The position numbers and the translations under genes were made by a program. Below the pieces are notes generated by a model. The model made no database searches. It was not told the DNA's origin and saw nothing but the letters and a program-made list of their open reading frames with translations. 64,000 nt of DNA from Hassallia sp050875635 (GTDB lineage: Bacteria > Cyanobacteriota > Cyanobacteriia > Cyanobacteriales > Nostocaceae): positions 31,270 to 95,269 of the forward strand of contig NZ_JBPAOH010000012.1 of the NCBI RefSeq assembly GCF_050875635.1, given 5' to 3'. Below, one piece after another: positions 9,117 through 18,090 of this stretch. Position 1 is the first letter of the stretch; every line of letters begins with the position of its first letter.

Positions 9117-9539
9117 ATGTCTAAGTTATTATTTGCAACTTTAATAACCGCCGTAGTGCTAACATCCACTCAACACCCAAGCCCTACTTATGCGGGAACC
9201 TGTGCCTCTAAATGTGGTTCTCCCCCTCTTCAATTTACACCCGGCAAACACATTCGGTTGGAAGTTATAAATAGCACGCCAAGGTTAATAAAATTAGAGA
9301 AAATACGCGGAACGAATGCAATTACTTTGCAACCCGGACAGAAATTACAATTAGACCAGGGAGATGGTACAGAACCGAATGTCTCTCTAGTATTTTGGGA
9401 TGATACAGGATTGTCGCTACAAGCAATAGTCTCTAAACCAAACTTTGCCACATTACGAGTTGAACTTCGTCCTACATGGCGTTTTCCAGGCGATCGCTCT
9501 GTTGATATCCTCGATGATGGCAGAGTAAACGTGTTTTAG
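9117..9539 (+). CDS. Exported protein of unknown function
   Basis: I place the start at ATG 9117, giving ~140 residues with a clear signal peptide (MSKLLFATLITAVVLTSTQ, cleavage probably after PTYAG). A start at 9060 would put 19 residues before the signal. The mature part has two cysteines (TCASKCG) just after cleavage, then a beta-rich domain (IRLEVINSTPRLIKLEKI, VSLVFWDDTGLSLQAIV) reminiscent of small periplasmic beta-sandwich proteins. I do not recognise the family. It ends directly at the following repeat block. Confidence 0.6.
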   Translation: MSKLLFATLITAVVLTSTQHPSPTYAGTCASKCGSPPLQFTPGKHIRLEVINSTPRLIKLEKIRGTNAITLQPGQKLQLDQGDGTEPNVSLVFWDDTGLSLQAIVSKPNFATLRVELRPTWRFPGDRSVDILDDGRVNVF

Positions 9540-9717
9540 GGCATGGGGCATTGGGCATGGGGCAATGGGCATGGGGCATGGGGCATGGGGCATGGAAAGA
9601 ATTGTATTAGAACCCGCACCCGCATAAAGCCGCTTCTTTAATTCCCAATGCCCAATGCCCAATGCTCATTGCCCAATGCCCGATGCCCGATGCCCTATGC
9701 CCCATGCCCCATTCCCA
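9540..9717. repeat. Second copy of the core-B repeat with variable arms
   Basis: GGGCATG/GGGCATT units (9540-9593), core B (9594-9645, near-identical to 5699-5751), then CCCAATG/CCCGATG units (9646-9715). The arms are complementary, so the block can form a long hairpin between two convergent genes and could terminate both. Confidence 0.85.
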
Positions 9718-9719
9718 AC

Positions 9720-12700
9720 TCAAAACGGACGCGGTTTGGCGATACCATAGCCTTGTGCATAATCGACGCCCAAAGCGGTAATTTTTGTTAAGATTTCTTG
9801 ATTTTCGACAAACTCGGCGATAGTTTTAATACCCATCAAATGACCAATTTGATTGATTGCTTCTACCATTGCTAAATCAATCGGGTCATCGACAATATCC
9901 TTAATGAAGCTGCCATCAATTTTCAGAAAGTCTACTGGCAGATTTTTTAGATAAGCAAACGAAGACATTCCACTACCAAAGTCATCCAAAGCGAAGTGAC
10001 AGCCGATTTCTCGCAGTGAACGAATGAATTGAGCCGCTTTTCCTAAATTAGCGATCGCTACGGTTTCGGTAATTTCAAAGCAGATTAATGCTGGCGGAAT
10101 TTGGTATAATGCAAACTGCTCGTGCAGAAATTCGATAAACTGCTCATCGTTAATACTCGCACCAGAAAGGTTGATAGCATACAAACAGCCGCAACCAATT
10201 TTATCTAATTGACAACCTTTCCAGGTTTCTCGATAATGCTGTCCCTGACTAGCAAAGAGGGTGCAGATTACCCAACGGTCAAGAGTTTGCATTAAATTGT
10301 AACGTTCAGCCGATGACATAAAGGCGATCGGTGATACCAAGTTCCCGACTTCATCCACAAGACGCAATAGCACTTCATAATGTTCGTTATTTTCAGATTC
10401 GGTAATCGGGACAATCGGCTGGTAATAAAGGCAAAAACGATTTTCTTCTAAAGCTTGAGTAATCCGCGCTACCCATTGCATTTCACCTTGCTGCTGCGTT
10501 AGTTGAGTATCATCAGCTTGATAAATATGCACTCGATTGCGTCCGTTATTTTTGGCAGCATAGCAAGCTGCATCAGCAGCACTTAAAACAGTAGTTACGC
10601 TTTCACTGTTCTCATTAATCTCAACCAACCCGATACTGACACCAAGTTTAAAAGTTTTATCTTGCCAAACAAAACGAAATGCTTCGATACTTTCACGCAG
10701 CATCTTGGCGATCGGTAGTGCAGCCTCTAGAGAGCAATGGTTGAGCAAAATACCAAATTCATCTCCGCCCAAACGTGCTAAAGTATCGCTGGAACGCACC
10801 TGAGCCTGAAATAATGCGGTTACTTGGCGCAAAAGTTCATCGCCAACGATATGACCGCAAGTATCATTAACAATTTTGAATTGATCTAAATCTAGATAAC
10901 ACAATGCATGTTGTTGATTTTGTGTTCTGGCAAAGGCTAAAGTTTGAGTCAGGCAATTTTCAAACTCCCGGCGGTTAACTAATCCTGTTAAAGCATCGTG
11001 ACTCGCTTGCCAACTTAGTTGACGTGCCAGAGAGCGGGCTGTGGTAACATCATGAAACACCATGACAGCACCGATTATTTCATCATCAAGAGTGCGAATT
11101 GGTGCGGCAGAATCTTCAACAGCAAACTCATTACCATTGCGGCTAATTAAAACAGTATCCTTAGCAAGAGAGACAATATTACCTTCGCGTAAAGCTTTTT
11201 CTACTGGGTTTTCTACTGGTTCGCGGGTAACTTCGTGGATAATGTGAAATACCTCTGTCAACGGCTTTCCTTGCGCTGATTGCTGACTCCAACCGGTGAG
11301 TTCTTCAGCGACTGGGTTGAGAAATCTAATTTTACTTTCAGCATCGGTGGTGATAACTGCATCCCCGATAGATCGTAACGTTACTTGTGCGAGTTCTTTT
11401 TCTTCAAAAAGCTCTTGTTCTAGGCGATGGCGAATCTGTTGTTCTAGACGATGGCGATCGCTAATATCAACCGCCACACCACCAACAAACTTTTGACCCC
11501 CAGCGTTTTCAAAGGGAAATTTGAAGACTAACCAGTGATGCATACATCCATCTGGGGTAGGAACAGCCTCAATTAGCTCTACAGTTTTACCTGTAGACAT
11601 GACAAATATATCATTTTCATGTATCTGTTTTGCTATGTCGTGCGACAACCAATCAAAATCGGTCTTACCTCGCAAACAAGCCGATTTTATGTTGAAAACT
11701 TGCTCTAATTGCTTGTTAACGTAAACGTAGCGCCCTCCCTCGTCTTTCATAAAAGCCACCGTTGGACTGTTATTCATGAAAGCTTGAAAGAGTTCTTCGC
11801 TTTCAAGCAACGCCGTTTCTGCTTGTTTGCGCTTGATAAATTGACCAATTTGACTGCCGATCGCCGTCATCATGAACTGCAAATCCGACTGTGGTGACTG
11901 AATTTTTCGGCTGAAAAAGGTGATAACGCCGAGAATTTCGCTTTGATTTTTGATGGGAAAACCAAAAGCACCGTGCAGTCCTTCTTGGATCGCACTCTTT
12001 GTTCGCAGAAAATTCGCTTCTGAGTTGATATCTTCAATCCAGACAGGTTCACCGCTAGCCCAGACGCGACCTGGTAGCCCAATACCTGGTGAAAAGGCGA
12101 TCTGCTGGGAAACCAACAAAAACTCTGGGATATCAACCGACGGCAAATGCCAAGTTTCCACATAGCGTAGCACGTTGGCTTCCTCGTCTAACATCCAAAG
12201 TTCCCCTACTTCCCATCCCAGGTATTTGCAGATAACTTCCAAAATTTTTGGAGTCGCTTCTTCCAGCTTGGCTGATTCTGACAATATCCGGGTTGTGGCA
12301 TGTTCCGCAGAAAGACGCGCAAGCGATCGCTTACGTTCTGTAATGTCCCGACCGATATAAACTAAATCTGGTGAATTCTCATTAATACCAGTCTGAATTA
12401 CTGCTGCCGAAAAAGCGACAAAAACCTCATCCCCGGTTTTTGTTTGACAAACAACTTCGCAATTATGCAAAAATTTCGCATTTATGCTGGAATCTCCTTG
12501 GTTTCCTTTTGATAATAACTCTTCTCCATTAATAATCTGGGAAATATGCTTCTCTAATAATTCCGTTTCGCTATAGCCAAATAAATCAATTGCGGCTTGA
12601 TTTACTCTTTTTATCTTTCCAAAGGTATTTGTTACCAACAATACATCGGCGATGGATCTAATAATATTATCAAGATAATTTTGCGAAGCTGTTAATTTAC

Positions 12701-13142
12701 TCAATAAAATATTTGCCTCGCGATTTTTCTGGACTAAGTTTTGCTGCAAAACCATTCTTGATGTGGCATTTTCAAAGAAGATTAGCAACTTGTTATCCAG
12801 ATTTATCGCATACAAATCAATGTATAATGGAGTATAATTTTCCGAAACACGCGCTATTCCTTTTAACTCAAAATATTGCTTTCGTCCTTCCAAAATGTCT
12901 ATTAAGATGTCTTCCACTCCTATTAGTTCTGGAAAGCCAAGGCGGACATCTCTTAAAAGCATCACCTCTGATGGACAATCAGCAAACCGTTGCACTTGTT
13001 CAGAGACATCTAGGATGTGAAAATCTCTATTGATTTGTAAGTATTCCATCTGCCGATTATCTGAAAACTTGTTACAAATCTGCTCCAGTTCCAAATATTT
13101 CATGTCTGGTGATGCTTTATTATTCCTTTTAAGCAGACTCAT
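9720..13142 (-). CDS. PAS/GAF sensor protein with GGDEF and EAL domains (cyclic-di-GMP turnover)
   Basis: 1140 residues. Order: an N-terminal PAS-like region, PAS (~150-275), GAF (~280-440), PAS (~445-580), PAS (~590-710), GGDEF (~715-885) and EAL (~895-1140). The cyclase site ARLGGDEF is intact, and an RxxD inhibitory site (RSSD) sits exactly five residues before it. The phosphodiesterase motif reads EVLLR, a tolerated variant, with ICFEITETVAI, DDFGSG and KIDGSF present, so both activities are possible. It probably translates light, redox or small-ligand signals into c-di-GMP level. There is no transmembrane segment, so it is cytoplasmic. It is transcribed towards the core-B repeat. Confidence 0.92.
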   Translation of the reverse strand: MSLLKRNNKASPDMKYLELEQICNKFSDNRQMEYLQINRDFHILDVSEQVQRFADCPSEVMLLRDVRLGFPELIGVEDILIDILEGRKQYFELKGIARVSENYTPLYIDLYAINLDNKLLIFFENATSRMVLQQNLVQKNREANILLSKLTASQNYLDNIIRSIADVLLVTNTFGKIKRVNQAAIDLFGYSETELLEKHISQIINGEELLSKGNQGDSSINAKFLHNCEVVCQTKTGDEVFVAFSAAVIQTGINENSPDLVYIGRDITERKRSLARLSAEHATTRILSESAKLEEATPKILEVICKYLGWEVGELWMLDEEANVLRYVETWHLPSVDIPEFLLVSQQIAFSPGIGLPGRVWASGEPVWIEDINSEANFLRTKSAIQEGLHGAFGFPIKNQSEILGVITFFSRKIQSPQSDLQFMMTAIGSQIGQFIKRKQAETALLESEELFQAFMNNSPTVAFMKDEGGRYVYVNKQLEQVFNIKSACLRGKTDFDWLSHDIAKQIHENDIFVMSTGKTVELIEAVPTPDGCMHHWLVFKFPFENAGGQKFVGGVAVDISDRHRLEQQIRHRLEQELFEEKELAQVTLRSIGDAVITTDAESKIRFLNPVAEELTGWSQQSAQGKPLTEVFHIIHEVTREPVENPVEKALREGNIVSLAKDTVLISRNGNEFAVEDSAAPIRTLDDEIIGAVMVFHDVTTARSLARQLSWQASHDALTGLVNRREFENCLTQTLAFARTQNQQHALCYLDLDQFKIVNDTCGHIVGDELLRQVTALFQAQVRSSDTLARLGGDEFGILLNHCSLEAALPIAKMLRESIEAFRFVWQDKTFKLGVSIGLVEINENSESVTTVLSAADAACYAAKNNGRNRVHIYQADDTQLTQQQGEMQWVARITQALEENRFCLYYQPIVPITESENNEHYEVLLRLVDEVGNLVSPIAFMSSAERYNLMQTLDRWVICTLFASQGQHYRETWKGCQLDKIGCGCLYAINLSGASINDEQFIEFLHEQFALYQIPPALICFEITETVAIANLGKAAQFIRSLREIGCHFALDDFGSGMSSFAYLKNLPVDFLKIDGSFIKDIVDDPIDLAMVEAINQIGHLMGIKTIAEFVENQEILTKITALGVDYAQGYGIAKPRPF

Positions 13143-13536
13143 TTTATCTGTTCATCTTTTTTGGTGCTATTTAACAATTCCGCAATCAAATTTTCAACCA
13201 CTACTTGAAAAATTTTTCTCACTTAAATGGTAAATAAAGTGGTAATTTAGGCGATTTTTATGTTGAAATAAATCGCGACTTAAGCAGATTTTTTTAAGTT
13301 TTGCTGACATGATATTTGACAGATGACCCCAGATAAGTTAGTAAATAACCCCTATTAATTAAAACAACCTTCATGATAAATTAAGCTCATGTATAGAAAA
13401 ATTATATACTTTCAAAAAAAAGGCGCTACAGTATAATTACGGAATAAGGAACTGTTTTACTTACGTAGATGCCACTTTACACATTCAGCTTGAGACTTTA
13501 CGCTAAAAGCTGACACCTGAAGTGCTGATAGCTTGC
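13143..13536. other. Divergent promoter region, no gene seen
   Basis: AT-rich spacer between the GGDEF-EAL gene and recJ. No long ORF, repeat array or strong hairpin; it presumably contains both promoters. Confidence 0.5.
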
Positions 13537-15810
13537 ATGGCAGACCAACTTACATCTGAATTGCCCGATCGCCGACTAACTTGTTTGCCGATTCAACGCT
13601 GGCAAATTTGCCCTGACAAACCAGAAATTGCCCAAAAACTGGCAATAGTTACAAATATATCGCCGATAATCAGCCAATTGCTGATAAATCGCGGTATCAA
13701 AACAAAAGAACAAGTGCAAGCTTTTTTAGATCCAGAATCTTTAAGTTTGCCTTCCCCACTGTCAGAATTTCCAGATTTGGCGATAAGTTTAGAGTTGTTA
13801 GAGTCGGCGATCGCATCAAAAGAAAAAATCGCTATCTGCGGTGACTACGATGCAGATGGCATGACTAGCACAGCTTTATTGTTGCGTAGTCTGCGAACTT
13901 TAGGCGCAGATGTTGACTACGCCATCCCCAGCCGAATGCACGAAGGCTACGGCATTAATAAACGCATTGTTGAAGAATTTTCGCGTGAAGGTGTTAAACT
14001 AATTCTCACAGTAGATAATGGTATCTCTGCGTATGAAGCGATCGCTCTTGCCAGAGAACTCAATCTTAAAGTAATTATCACCGATCACCACGACATCCCC
14101 CAGCAATTACCCCCGGCAAACGCCATCCTCAACCCGAAACTCATAGCGGAATCCTCACCTTATCGCAGTGTCGCTGGTGTTGGCGTTGCCTATATTTTGG
14201 CGGTTTCTCTAGCACAACAACTAGGACAAGCTAGAGGCTTAATTCAGCCGATGCTAGCACTTTTTACATTGGGAACCATTGCAGACTTAGCGCCATTGGT
14301 AGGAGTCAACCGACGCTGGGTGAAACGCGGTTTACAACAGTTACCCAAATCCAAGTTAGCCGGAGTGCAAGCGTTGATTCAGGTAGCAGGTGTTGGAGGA
14401 GGGGGAGAGGGGGGAGTGGGGGGACAAGGGGACAAGGGGACAAGGGGACAAGGAGGACAAGGGGGACAAGGAGGACAAGGAGGACAAGGAAGACAAGGAG
14501 GACAAGGAGGACAAGGAGGACAAGGAGGACAAGGAGGAATTTCTCCCTTGTCTCCCCCCTCTCCCTTGTCTCCCTTATTCCCCCCTTCCCCCCCTCCCCC
14601 CCTCCCCCCCACTCCCCACTCTTCTCTCCCCACTCCCAAATCCCTCAAGCCTGAGGATATCGGCTTTCGCTTGGGTCCGCGAATTAATGCGATTGGTCGA
14701 ATTGGCGATCCGCAAATTGTCATAGATTTGCTGACTACTGATGATATGGGGATAGCCCTGGAAAAAGCGATGCAGTGCGAAGCGATTAATAAGCAACGCC
14801 AGCAAATGTGTTCAGAAATTGAATCTGAAGCGATCGCCATTGTCGAAACTGAATTTATCTCATCTCTACAACAAGATCGTGTCTTAGTTGTTGTAAAATC
14901 AAATTGGCATCATGGTGTAATTGGTATTGTCGCCTCTCGCTTGGTAGAACGCTACGGTGTGCCTGTGTTCATCGCCACTTATGAAGATGAAACACACATT
15001 CGTGGTTCCGCACGCGGAATTCCAGAGTTTAACGTGTTTGCAGCTTTGGAATATTGTCATGACTTGTTAGGCAAATATGGCGGACACAAAGCCGCTGGAG
15101 GATTTTCTTTACCAGCAGAAAATTTGCCAGCATTCCGAAAGCGATTGTGTGAGTTTGCTAACAAGTCTCTAGAACTTGAGCATATCAAACCCTTAATTAA
15201 AATTGATGCCAAAGCAAACCTGAATGAAATCAATTCTCAGCTTTATCAACAGCTTAATGCCCTTCACCCCTGCGGTATCGACAATCCCGATCCGGTATTC
15301 TGGACACCTAATGTTCAAGTAATTGAGCAACAAATCGTTGGCAAAGGTCACATTAAACTGACAGTGGCACAAACTATCGACAATCAACAATTTAAAATTA
15401 AAGCGATCGCTTGGCGTTGGGGTGACTACTTCCGCTTACCCTCAAAAGTGGATATCGCTTACAAGTTGCGCGAAAATAACTTTAATGGCAGTACCACAAT
15501 TGAGTTAGAATTACTAGGTGTCAGACTTGCTAAACATTCTCACCTATCTTTCACCTCAGCATCTACGCCGTCAAAAAGCACCTTTGAGTATAACCAACGC
15601 CACTACACCTGTGGCATCTATCAAAATGGTGAGTTACCAGAACTAAGAATTAAAAATTCTGAAGGTAAAGTTCTCGCTGTTCAACCAGGACAATCTAATG
15701 GTCTAGTGGGAACCAATCGCCAAGACGCTAAAATAGTTGATATTTCTCAACCGCAGTATGACAGCATTATCCAAGCTGCACTTCAGGCTTTAAAATCAGT
15801 GAGGAGCTAG
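13537..15810 (+). CDS. recJ: Single-stranded-DNA-specific 5'-3' exonuclease RecJ, with an in-frame minisatellite insert
   Basis: I choose ATG 13537; GTG 13522 is the in-frame alternative. The DHH-family motifs are present: GDYDADGMTS, the DHH triplet in ITDHHDIP, GTIADLAPL, the GPRINAIGRI segment and the DHHA1 motif region GGHKAAGGFS. The C-terminal OB-like region is around 580-680. RecJ degrades ssDNA in recombination and mismatch repair. Between ALIQVAGV and SLKPEDIGF, about 85 residues are low-complexity (GGQGGQ units, then SPLSPPSP). They are encoded by the tandem repeat 14386-14640 and absent from the family. The frame and both conserved flanks are preserved, so the protein may still work with a disordered loop. 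Confidence 0.93.
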   Translation: MADQLTSELPDRRLTCLPIQRWQICPDKPEIAQKLAIVTNISPIISQLLINRGIKTKEQVQAFLDPESLSLPSPLSEFPDLAISLELLESAIASKEKIAICGDYDADGMTSTALLLRSLRTLGADVDYAIPSRMHEGYGINKRIVEEFSREGVKLILTVDNGISAYEAIALARELNLKVIITDHHDIPQQLPPANAILNPKLIAESSPYRSVAGVGVAYILAVSLAQQLGQARGLIQPMLALFTLGTIADLAPLVGVNRRWVKRGLQQLPKSKLAGVQALIQVAGVGGGGEGGVGGQGDKGTRGQGGQGGQGGQGGQGRQGGQGGQGGQGGQGGISPLSPPSPLSPLFPPSPPPPLPPTPHSSLPTPKSLKPEDIGFRLGPRINAIGRIGDPQIVIDLLTTDDMGIALEKAMQCEAINKQRQQMCSEIESEAIAIVETEFISSLQQDRVLVVVKSNWHHGVIGIVASRLVERYGVPVFIATYEDETHIRGSARGIPEFNVFAALEYCHDLLGKYGGHKAAGGFSLPAENLPAFRKRLCEFANKSLELEHIKPLIKIDAKANLNEINSQLYQQLNALHPCGIDNPDPVFWTPNVQVIEQQIVGKGHIKLTVAQTIDNQQFKIKAIAWRWGDYFRLPSKVDIAYKLRENNFNGSTTIELELLGVRLAKHSHLSFTSASTPSKSTFEYNQRHYTCGIYQNGELPELRIKNSEGKVLAVQPGQSNGLVGTNRQDAKIVDISQPQYDSIIQAALQALKSVRS
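14386..14640. repeat. Minisatellite inside recJ (9-bp GGACAAGGA units plus C-rich arm)
   Basis: The block starts with G-rich GGGGGAGAGG, runs through roughly fifteen GGACAAGG-type 8-9-bp units, and finishes with CTCCCTTGTC, CCCCCCT and CCCCACT units. The G-rich and C-rich halves are complementary in type, the same plan as the intergenic blocks. Its length is compatible with the recJ frame. Confidence 0.92.
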
Positions 15811-15825
15811 GACTTAGAAGCTGCT

Positions 15826-15857
15826 GAATGTAGATACGCGAGCGATCGCGTCTCTAC
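15826..15857. repeat. GTAGATACGCG palindrome downstream of recJ
   Basis: GTAGATACGCG, a HIP1-containing centre and CGCGTCTCTAC form an imperfect hairpin just after recJ; related to the palindromes at 7806 and 22978. Confidence 0.55.
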
Positions 15858-15897
15858 AACTCCTAACTCCTACTCCTAACTCCTAACTTTGCGCCTC

Positions 15898-16020
15898 TTA
15901 AAGGTTGCCGTTGCGAAATGCTAGCAAAAATATAACTACTGGTCCAGCTATCATAATTAGCCCAACTGAAACTAGCTGAAATATAACTTCCCAATGGATA
16001 TTCGCTAAAGCGTCAAACAT
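15898..16020 (-). CDS. psb30: Photosystem II reaction centre protein Psb30 (Ycf12)
   Basis: A 40-residue ORF: MFDALANIHWEVIFQLVSVG, then a continuous hydrophobic helix, ending LLAFRNGNL. This is the conserved sequence of Psb30/Ycf12, a single-span thylakoid subunit at the periphery of PSII near the cytochrome b559 side that stabilises the complex. A GGAGG Shine-Dalgarno lies six bases before the ATG on the minus strand. It stands alone between recJ and a repeat block, as small psb genes often do. It is easily missed because of its length. Confidence 0.95.
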   Translation of the reverse strand: MFDALANIHWEVIFQLVSVGLIMIAGPVVIFLLAFRNGNL

Positions 16021-16152
16021 TATTGCCTCCGGTTGAATTCAATATTGATCTAAAAAATTAAATAAATCAAATGCAAAACCCGAAAATGATCATATCCGGC
16101 GATCGCGCACTAAATTTAATTTACTTAACAAAATTATAAGAAAAAACATAAA

Positions 16153-16398
16153 CTGGGGAATGGGGAATGGGGAATGGGCATGGGGCATTGGGCATTGGGC
16201 ATTGGGCATTGGGTGGGGGAACCCCACCCCTACTTGTCCCCCACTCCCCACTCCCCACTCCCCACTCCCTACTCCCCACTCCCCCACTCCCCCACTCCCC
16301 ACTCCCTACTCCCCACTCCCCCACTCCCCCACTCCCCCACTCCCCACTCCCCACTCCCCACTCCCCCACTCCCCCACTCCCCCACTCCCTACTTTCTA
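16153..16398. repeat. Large G-rich/C-rich tandem repeat block
   Basis: GGGGAAT and GGGCATT units (16153-16213) are followed by about 170 bases of CCCCACT/CCCCCACT/CCCTACT units. It is open in several frames on both strands, which creates spurious ORFs. It ends 15 bp before the YkgJ-type gene and so replaces much of that gene's usual upstream region. Confidence 0.9.
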
Positions 16399-16413
16399 AT
16401 CAAGGTGAAAATA

Positions 16414-16764
16414 ATGGCAACTTGGGAATGTATAAAGCAATGTGGAGCGTGCTGTCATCTTGACCCAGCGGAGCGTCCAGACTTAGAAGAGTATTTATTA
16501 CCAGAGGAACTGGAACTGTATCTAAGTATGGTAGGTGAAGGGGGATGGTGCGTTAATTTTGACCATACCACGCGAGAATGCCGCATTTACGCAAATCGTC
16601 CTCGTTTCTGCCGTGTAGAAACAGAGGTGTTTCAGGATATGTATGGTATTGAGCCAGAGGAACTGAATGATTTTGCCATTGACTGCTGTCGTCAACAGAT
16701 AGAGGGAGTTTATGGCGTAAGCAGTCTGGAAATACTGCGCTTTGATTCTTCTGTTGGTTTATGA
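16414..16764 (+). CDS. YkgJ-family cysteine-cluster protein
   Basis: 116 residues from ATG 16414, with AAGGTGA seven bases upstream as ribosome-binding site; longer starts at 16160-16174 read through the repeat block and are rejected. The cysteine pattern CIKQCGACC at the N-terminus, then GWC, ECRIY, FCR and DCC, matches the UPF0153/YkgJ family, which is predicted to bind a zinc or iron-sulfur centre. The biochemical role is unknown. It lies between two repeat blocks. Confidence 0.88.
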   Translation: MATWECIKQCGACCHLDPAERPDLEEYLLPEELELYLSMVGEGGWCVNFDHTTRECRIYANRPRFCRVETEVFQDMYGIEPEELNDFAIDCCRQQIEGVYGVSSLEILRFDSSVGL

Positions 16765-16778
16765 GGGAATGGGGAATG

Positions 16779-16837
16779 GTGAGTCCAGCGCTGCGGGAGG
16801 GTTTCCCTCCGCAGGCGACTGGCTCTCCCGTTGGGGG
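16779..16837. repeat. 59-bp palindromic repeat, copy 1
   Basis: Starts GTGAGTCCAGCGCTGCGGGA and ends CTCTCCCGTTGGGGG; contains GGAGGGTTTCCCTCC. The exact reverse complement is found at 22393-22451, identical over all 59 bases as read. Both copies are embedded in GGGGAAT/CCCCATT tandem units. Confidence 0.9.
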
Positions 16838-17047
16838 AATGGGTAATGGGGAATGGGGAATGGGGAATGGGTAATGGGGAATGGGCATTGGGAATTGGGC
16901 AATGGGCATTGGTAATAATTCTTTTTTTTCCCTTTTCCCTTTCCCCCTCTTTAAATCCCCATGCCCGATGCCCGATGCCCCATGCCCGATGCCCCATGCC
17001 CGATGCCCCATGCCCAATGCCCAATGCCCATTGCCCATTGCCCAATT
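16838..17047. repeat. Dispersed repeat with conserved core A
   Basis: GGGGAAT/GGGCATT arm, then core A (16912-16960: AATAATTCTTTTTTTTCCC through CCCCCTCTTTAAATCCCC), then CCCATGC/CCCGATG arm. Core A recurs at 29318-29374 in the same orientation with arms of different unit composition. The rest of 17048-17134 shows no gene. Confidence 0.85.
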
Positions 17048-17134
17048 ACCAATTACTTACACTGTTGCAATTTATGACGATAATCTGAGAAAATGAGAAC
17101 AATATGAAAAACCCTCGCCATAGGACTACTGCTT

Positions 17135-17560
17135 GTGAAACTTGATGCGCCTTTGAGCCTTTCTGCCATATCTCCAATTGAAAGCGAGACAGAACTAATA
17201 AACGGTATCGAAAGCGACTCAATAAATATCATTACTGAGTCAGTTGAGCCTGTGGAGGCTGATTGTGCTGAAAAACCACAGTCCGCCCTAGTAACCTTCG
17301 GCACTACGTTTATCACAATATTTCTCGCGGAAATTGGCGATAAAACGCAGCTATCAACTTTATTGATGAGTGCTCAATCGCATTCGCCGTGGGTGGTATT
17401 CATGGGATCTGCGGCTGCGTTGATTACCACGAGTTTATTAGGTGTACTTTTGGGAAGTTGGATAGCCAGCCGACTTTCTCCGAAAACCGTGGAAAAAGCC
17501 GCTGGTGTAATGTTGTTGCTGATTTCGGTAATGCTGTTTTGGGATGTGGTTATTGGTTAG
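17135..17560 (+). CDS. GDT1/TMEM165-family (UPF0016) membrane protein, first half-gene
   Basis: 141 residues from GTG 17135. After a ~45-residue hydrophilic N-terminus come about three membrane helices with the family signature EIGDKTQ (E-x-G-D-[KR]-[TS]). GDT1 proteins export manganese or exchange Ca/Mn for protons; the Synechocystis member Mnx exports manganese. Full-length members carry two such units in one chain. Here the second unit is a separate gene 160 bp downstream (17720-18012), so the two products probably form a heterodimer. Confidence 0.85.
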   Translation: MKLDAPLSLSAISPIESETELINGIESDSINIITESVEPVEADCAEKPQSALVTFGTTFITIFLAEIGDKTQLSTLLMSAQSHSPWVVFMGSAAALITTSLLGVLLGSWIASRLSPKTVEKAAGVMLLLISVMLFWDVVIG

Positions 17561-17706
17561 TGGATAGTTGTTATTGGTTAGTCGATAGTGGATAGTGGTT
17601 AGTTGTTATTGGTTAGTCGATAGTGGATAGTGGGAGCGTCAATAACCGTCAACGCTCCAACCATCAACGCTCCAACGCTCCAACGCTCCAACGCTCCAAC
17701 CATCAA
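17556..17706. repeat. Short tandem repeats between the two GDT1 half-genes
   Basis: Units of GGTTAGT/GGATAGT/TGTTATT (17556-17632) are followed by CCAACGCT octamer units (17648-17700). They separate two genes that would otherwise be closely linked. Confidence 0.75.
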
Positions 17707-17719
17707 AGGATAAAATTAA

Positions 17720-18012
17720 TGGACTGGCATCTTTTAGGGTTAAGTTTTATTACAGTTTTTTTATCAGAACTAGGTGATAAAAGTCAGTTAGCAGCGATCG
17801 CACTTTCAGGTCGTTGTCAATCGAAGCGTGCAGTGTTCTTCGGAACAGCGGGTGCGTTGCTGCTGACTAGCTTGTTAGGAGCGCTAGCAGGGGGAACTGT
17901 GGCAGAATTATTACCGACACGTTTGTTAAAAGCGATCGCTGCTGTGGGATTTGCCATACTCGCTCTACGTCTGCTGTTACCTCATAATGAAGCATCCGCA
18001 GATTCAGAATAA
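17720..18012 (+). CDS. GDT1/TMEM165-family (UPF0016) membrane protein, second half-gene
   Basis: 97 residues from ATG 17720 (MDWHLLGLSFITVFLSELGD); an upstream in-frame start at 17623 would translate the repeat. The signature ELGDKSQ lies at residues 17-23, followed by two more hydrophobic helices. It pairs with the unit at 17135-17560. Together they supply the two acidic motifs thought to line the cation path. A strong intrinsic terminator follows (18033-18069). Confidence 0.85.
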
Positions 18013-18032
18013 GCCTTTAACTACAATAAAAC

Positions 18033-18073
18033 AATTGCCTACCAGTCATTATCAGTCTGGTAGGCAATTTTTA
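18033..18073. terminator. Intrinsic terminator between convergent genes
   Basis: AATTGCCTACCAG and its exact complement CTGGTAGGCAATT enclose an 11-bp loop, followed on the plus strand by a T-run. It lies 20 bp after the GDT1 gene and 18 bp before the end of the minus-strand membrane gene, and so may serve both. Confidence 0.85.
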
Positions 18074-18090
18074 ATTATAGCGGCATAGTA

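Noticed and set aside
14379..14840. Minus-strand Pro/Cys-rich ORF and several overlapping ORFs in the recJ repeat
   Set aside because: They are created by the tandem repeat, lack ribosome-binding sites and lie antisense to a clearly conserved gene.
16090..16463. Multiple long ORFs on both strands through the G-rich/C-rich block
   Set aside because: Heptamer repeats are open in many frames; the only supported gene is the cysteine-cluster protein from 16414.
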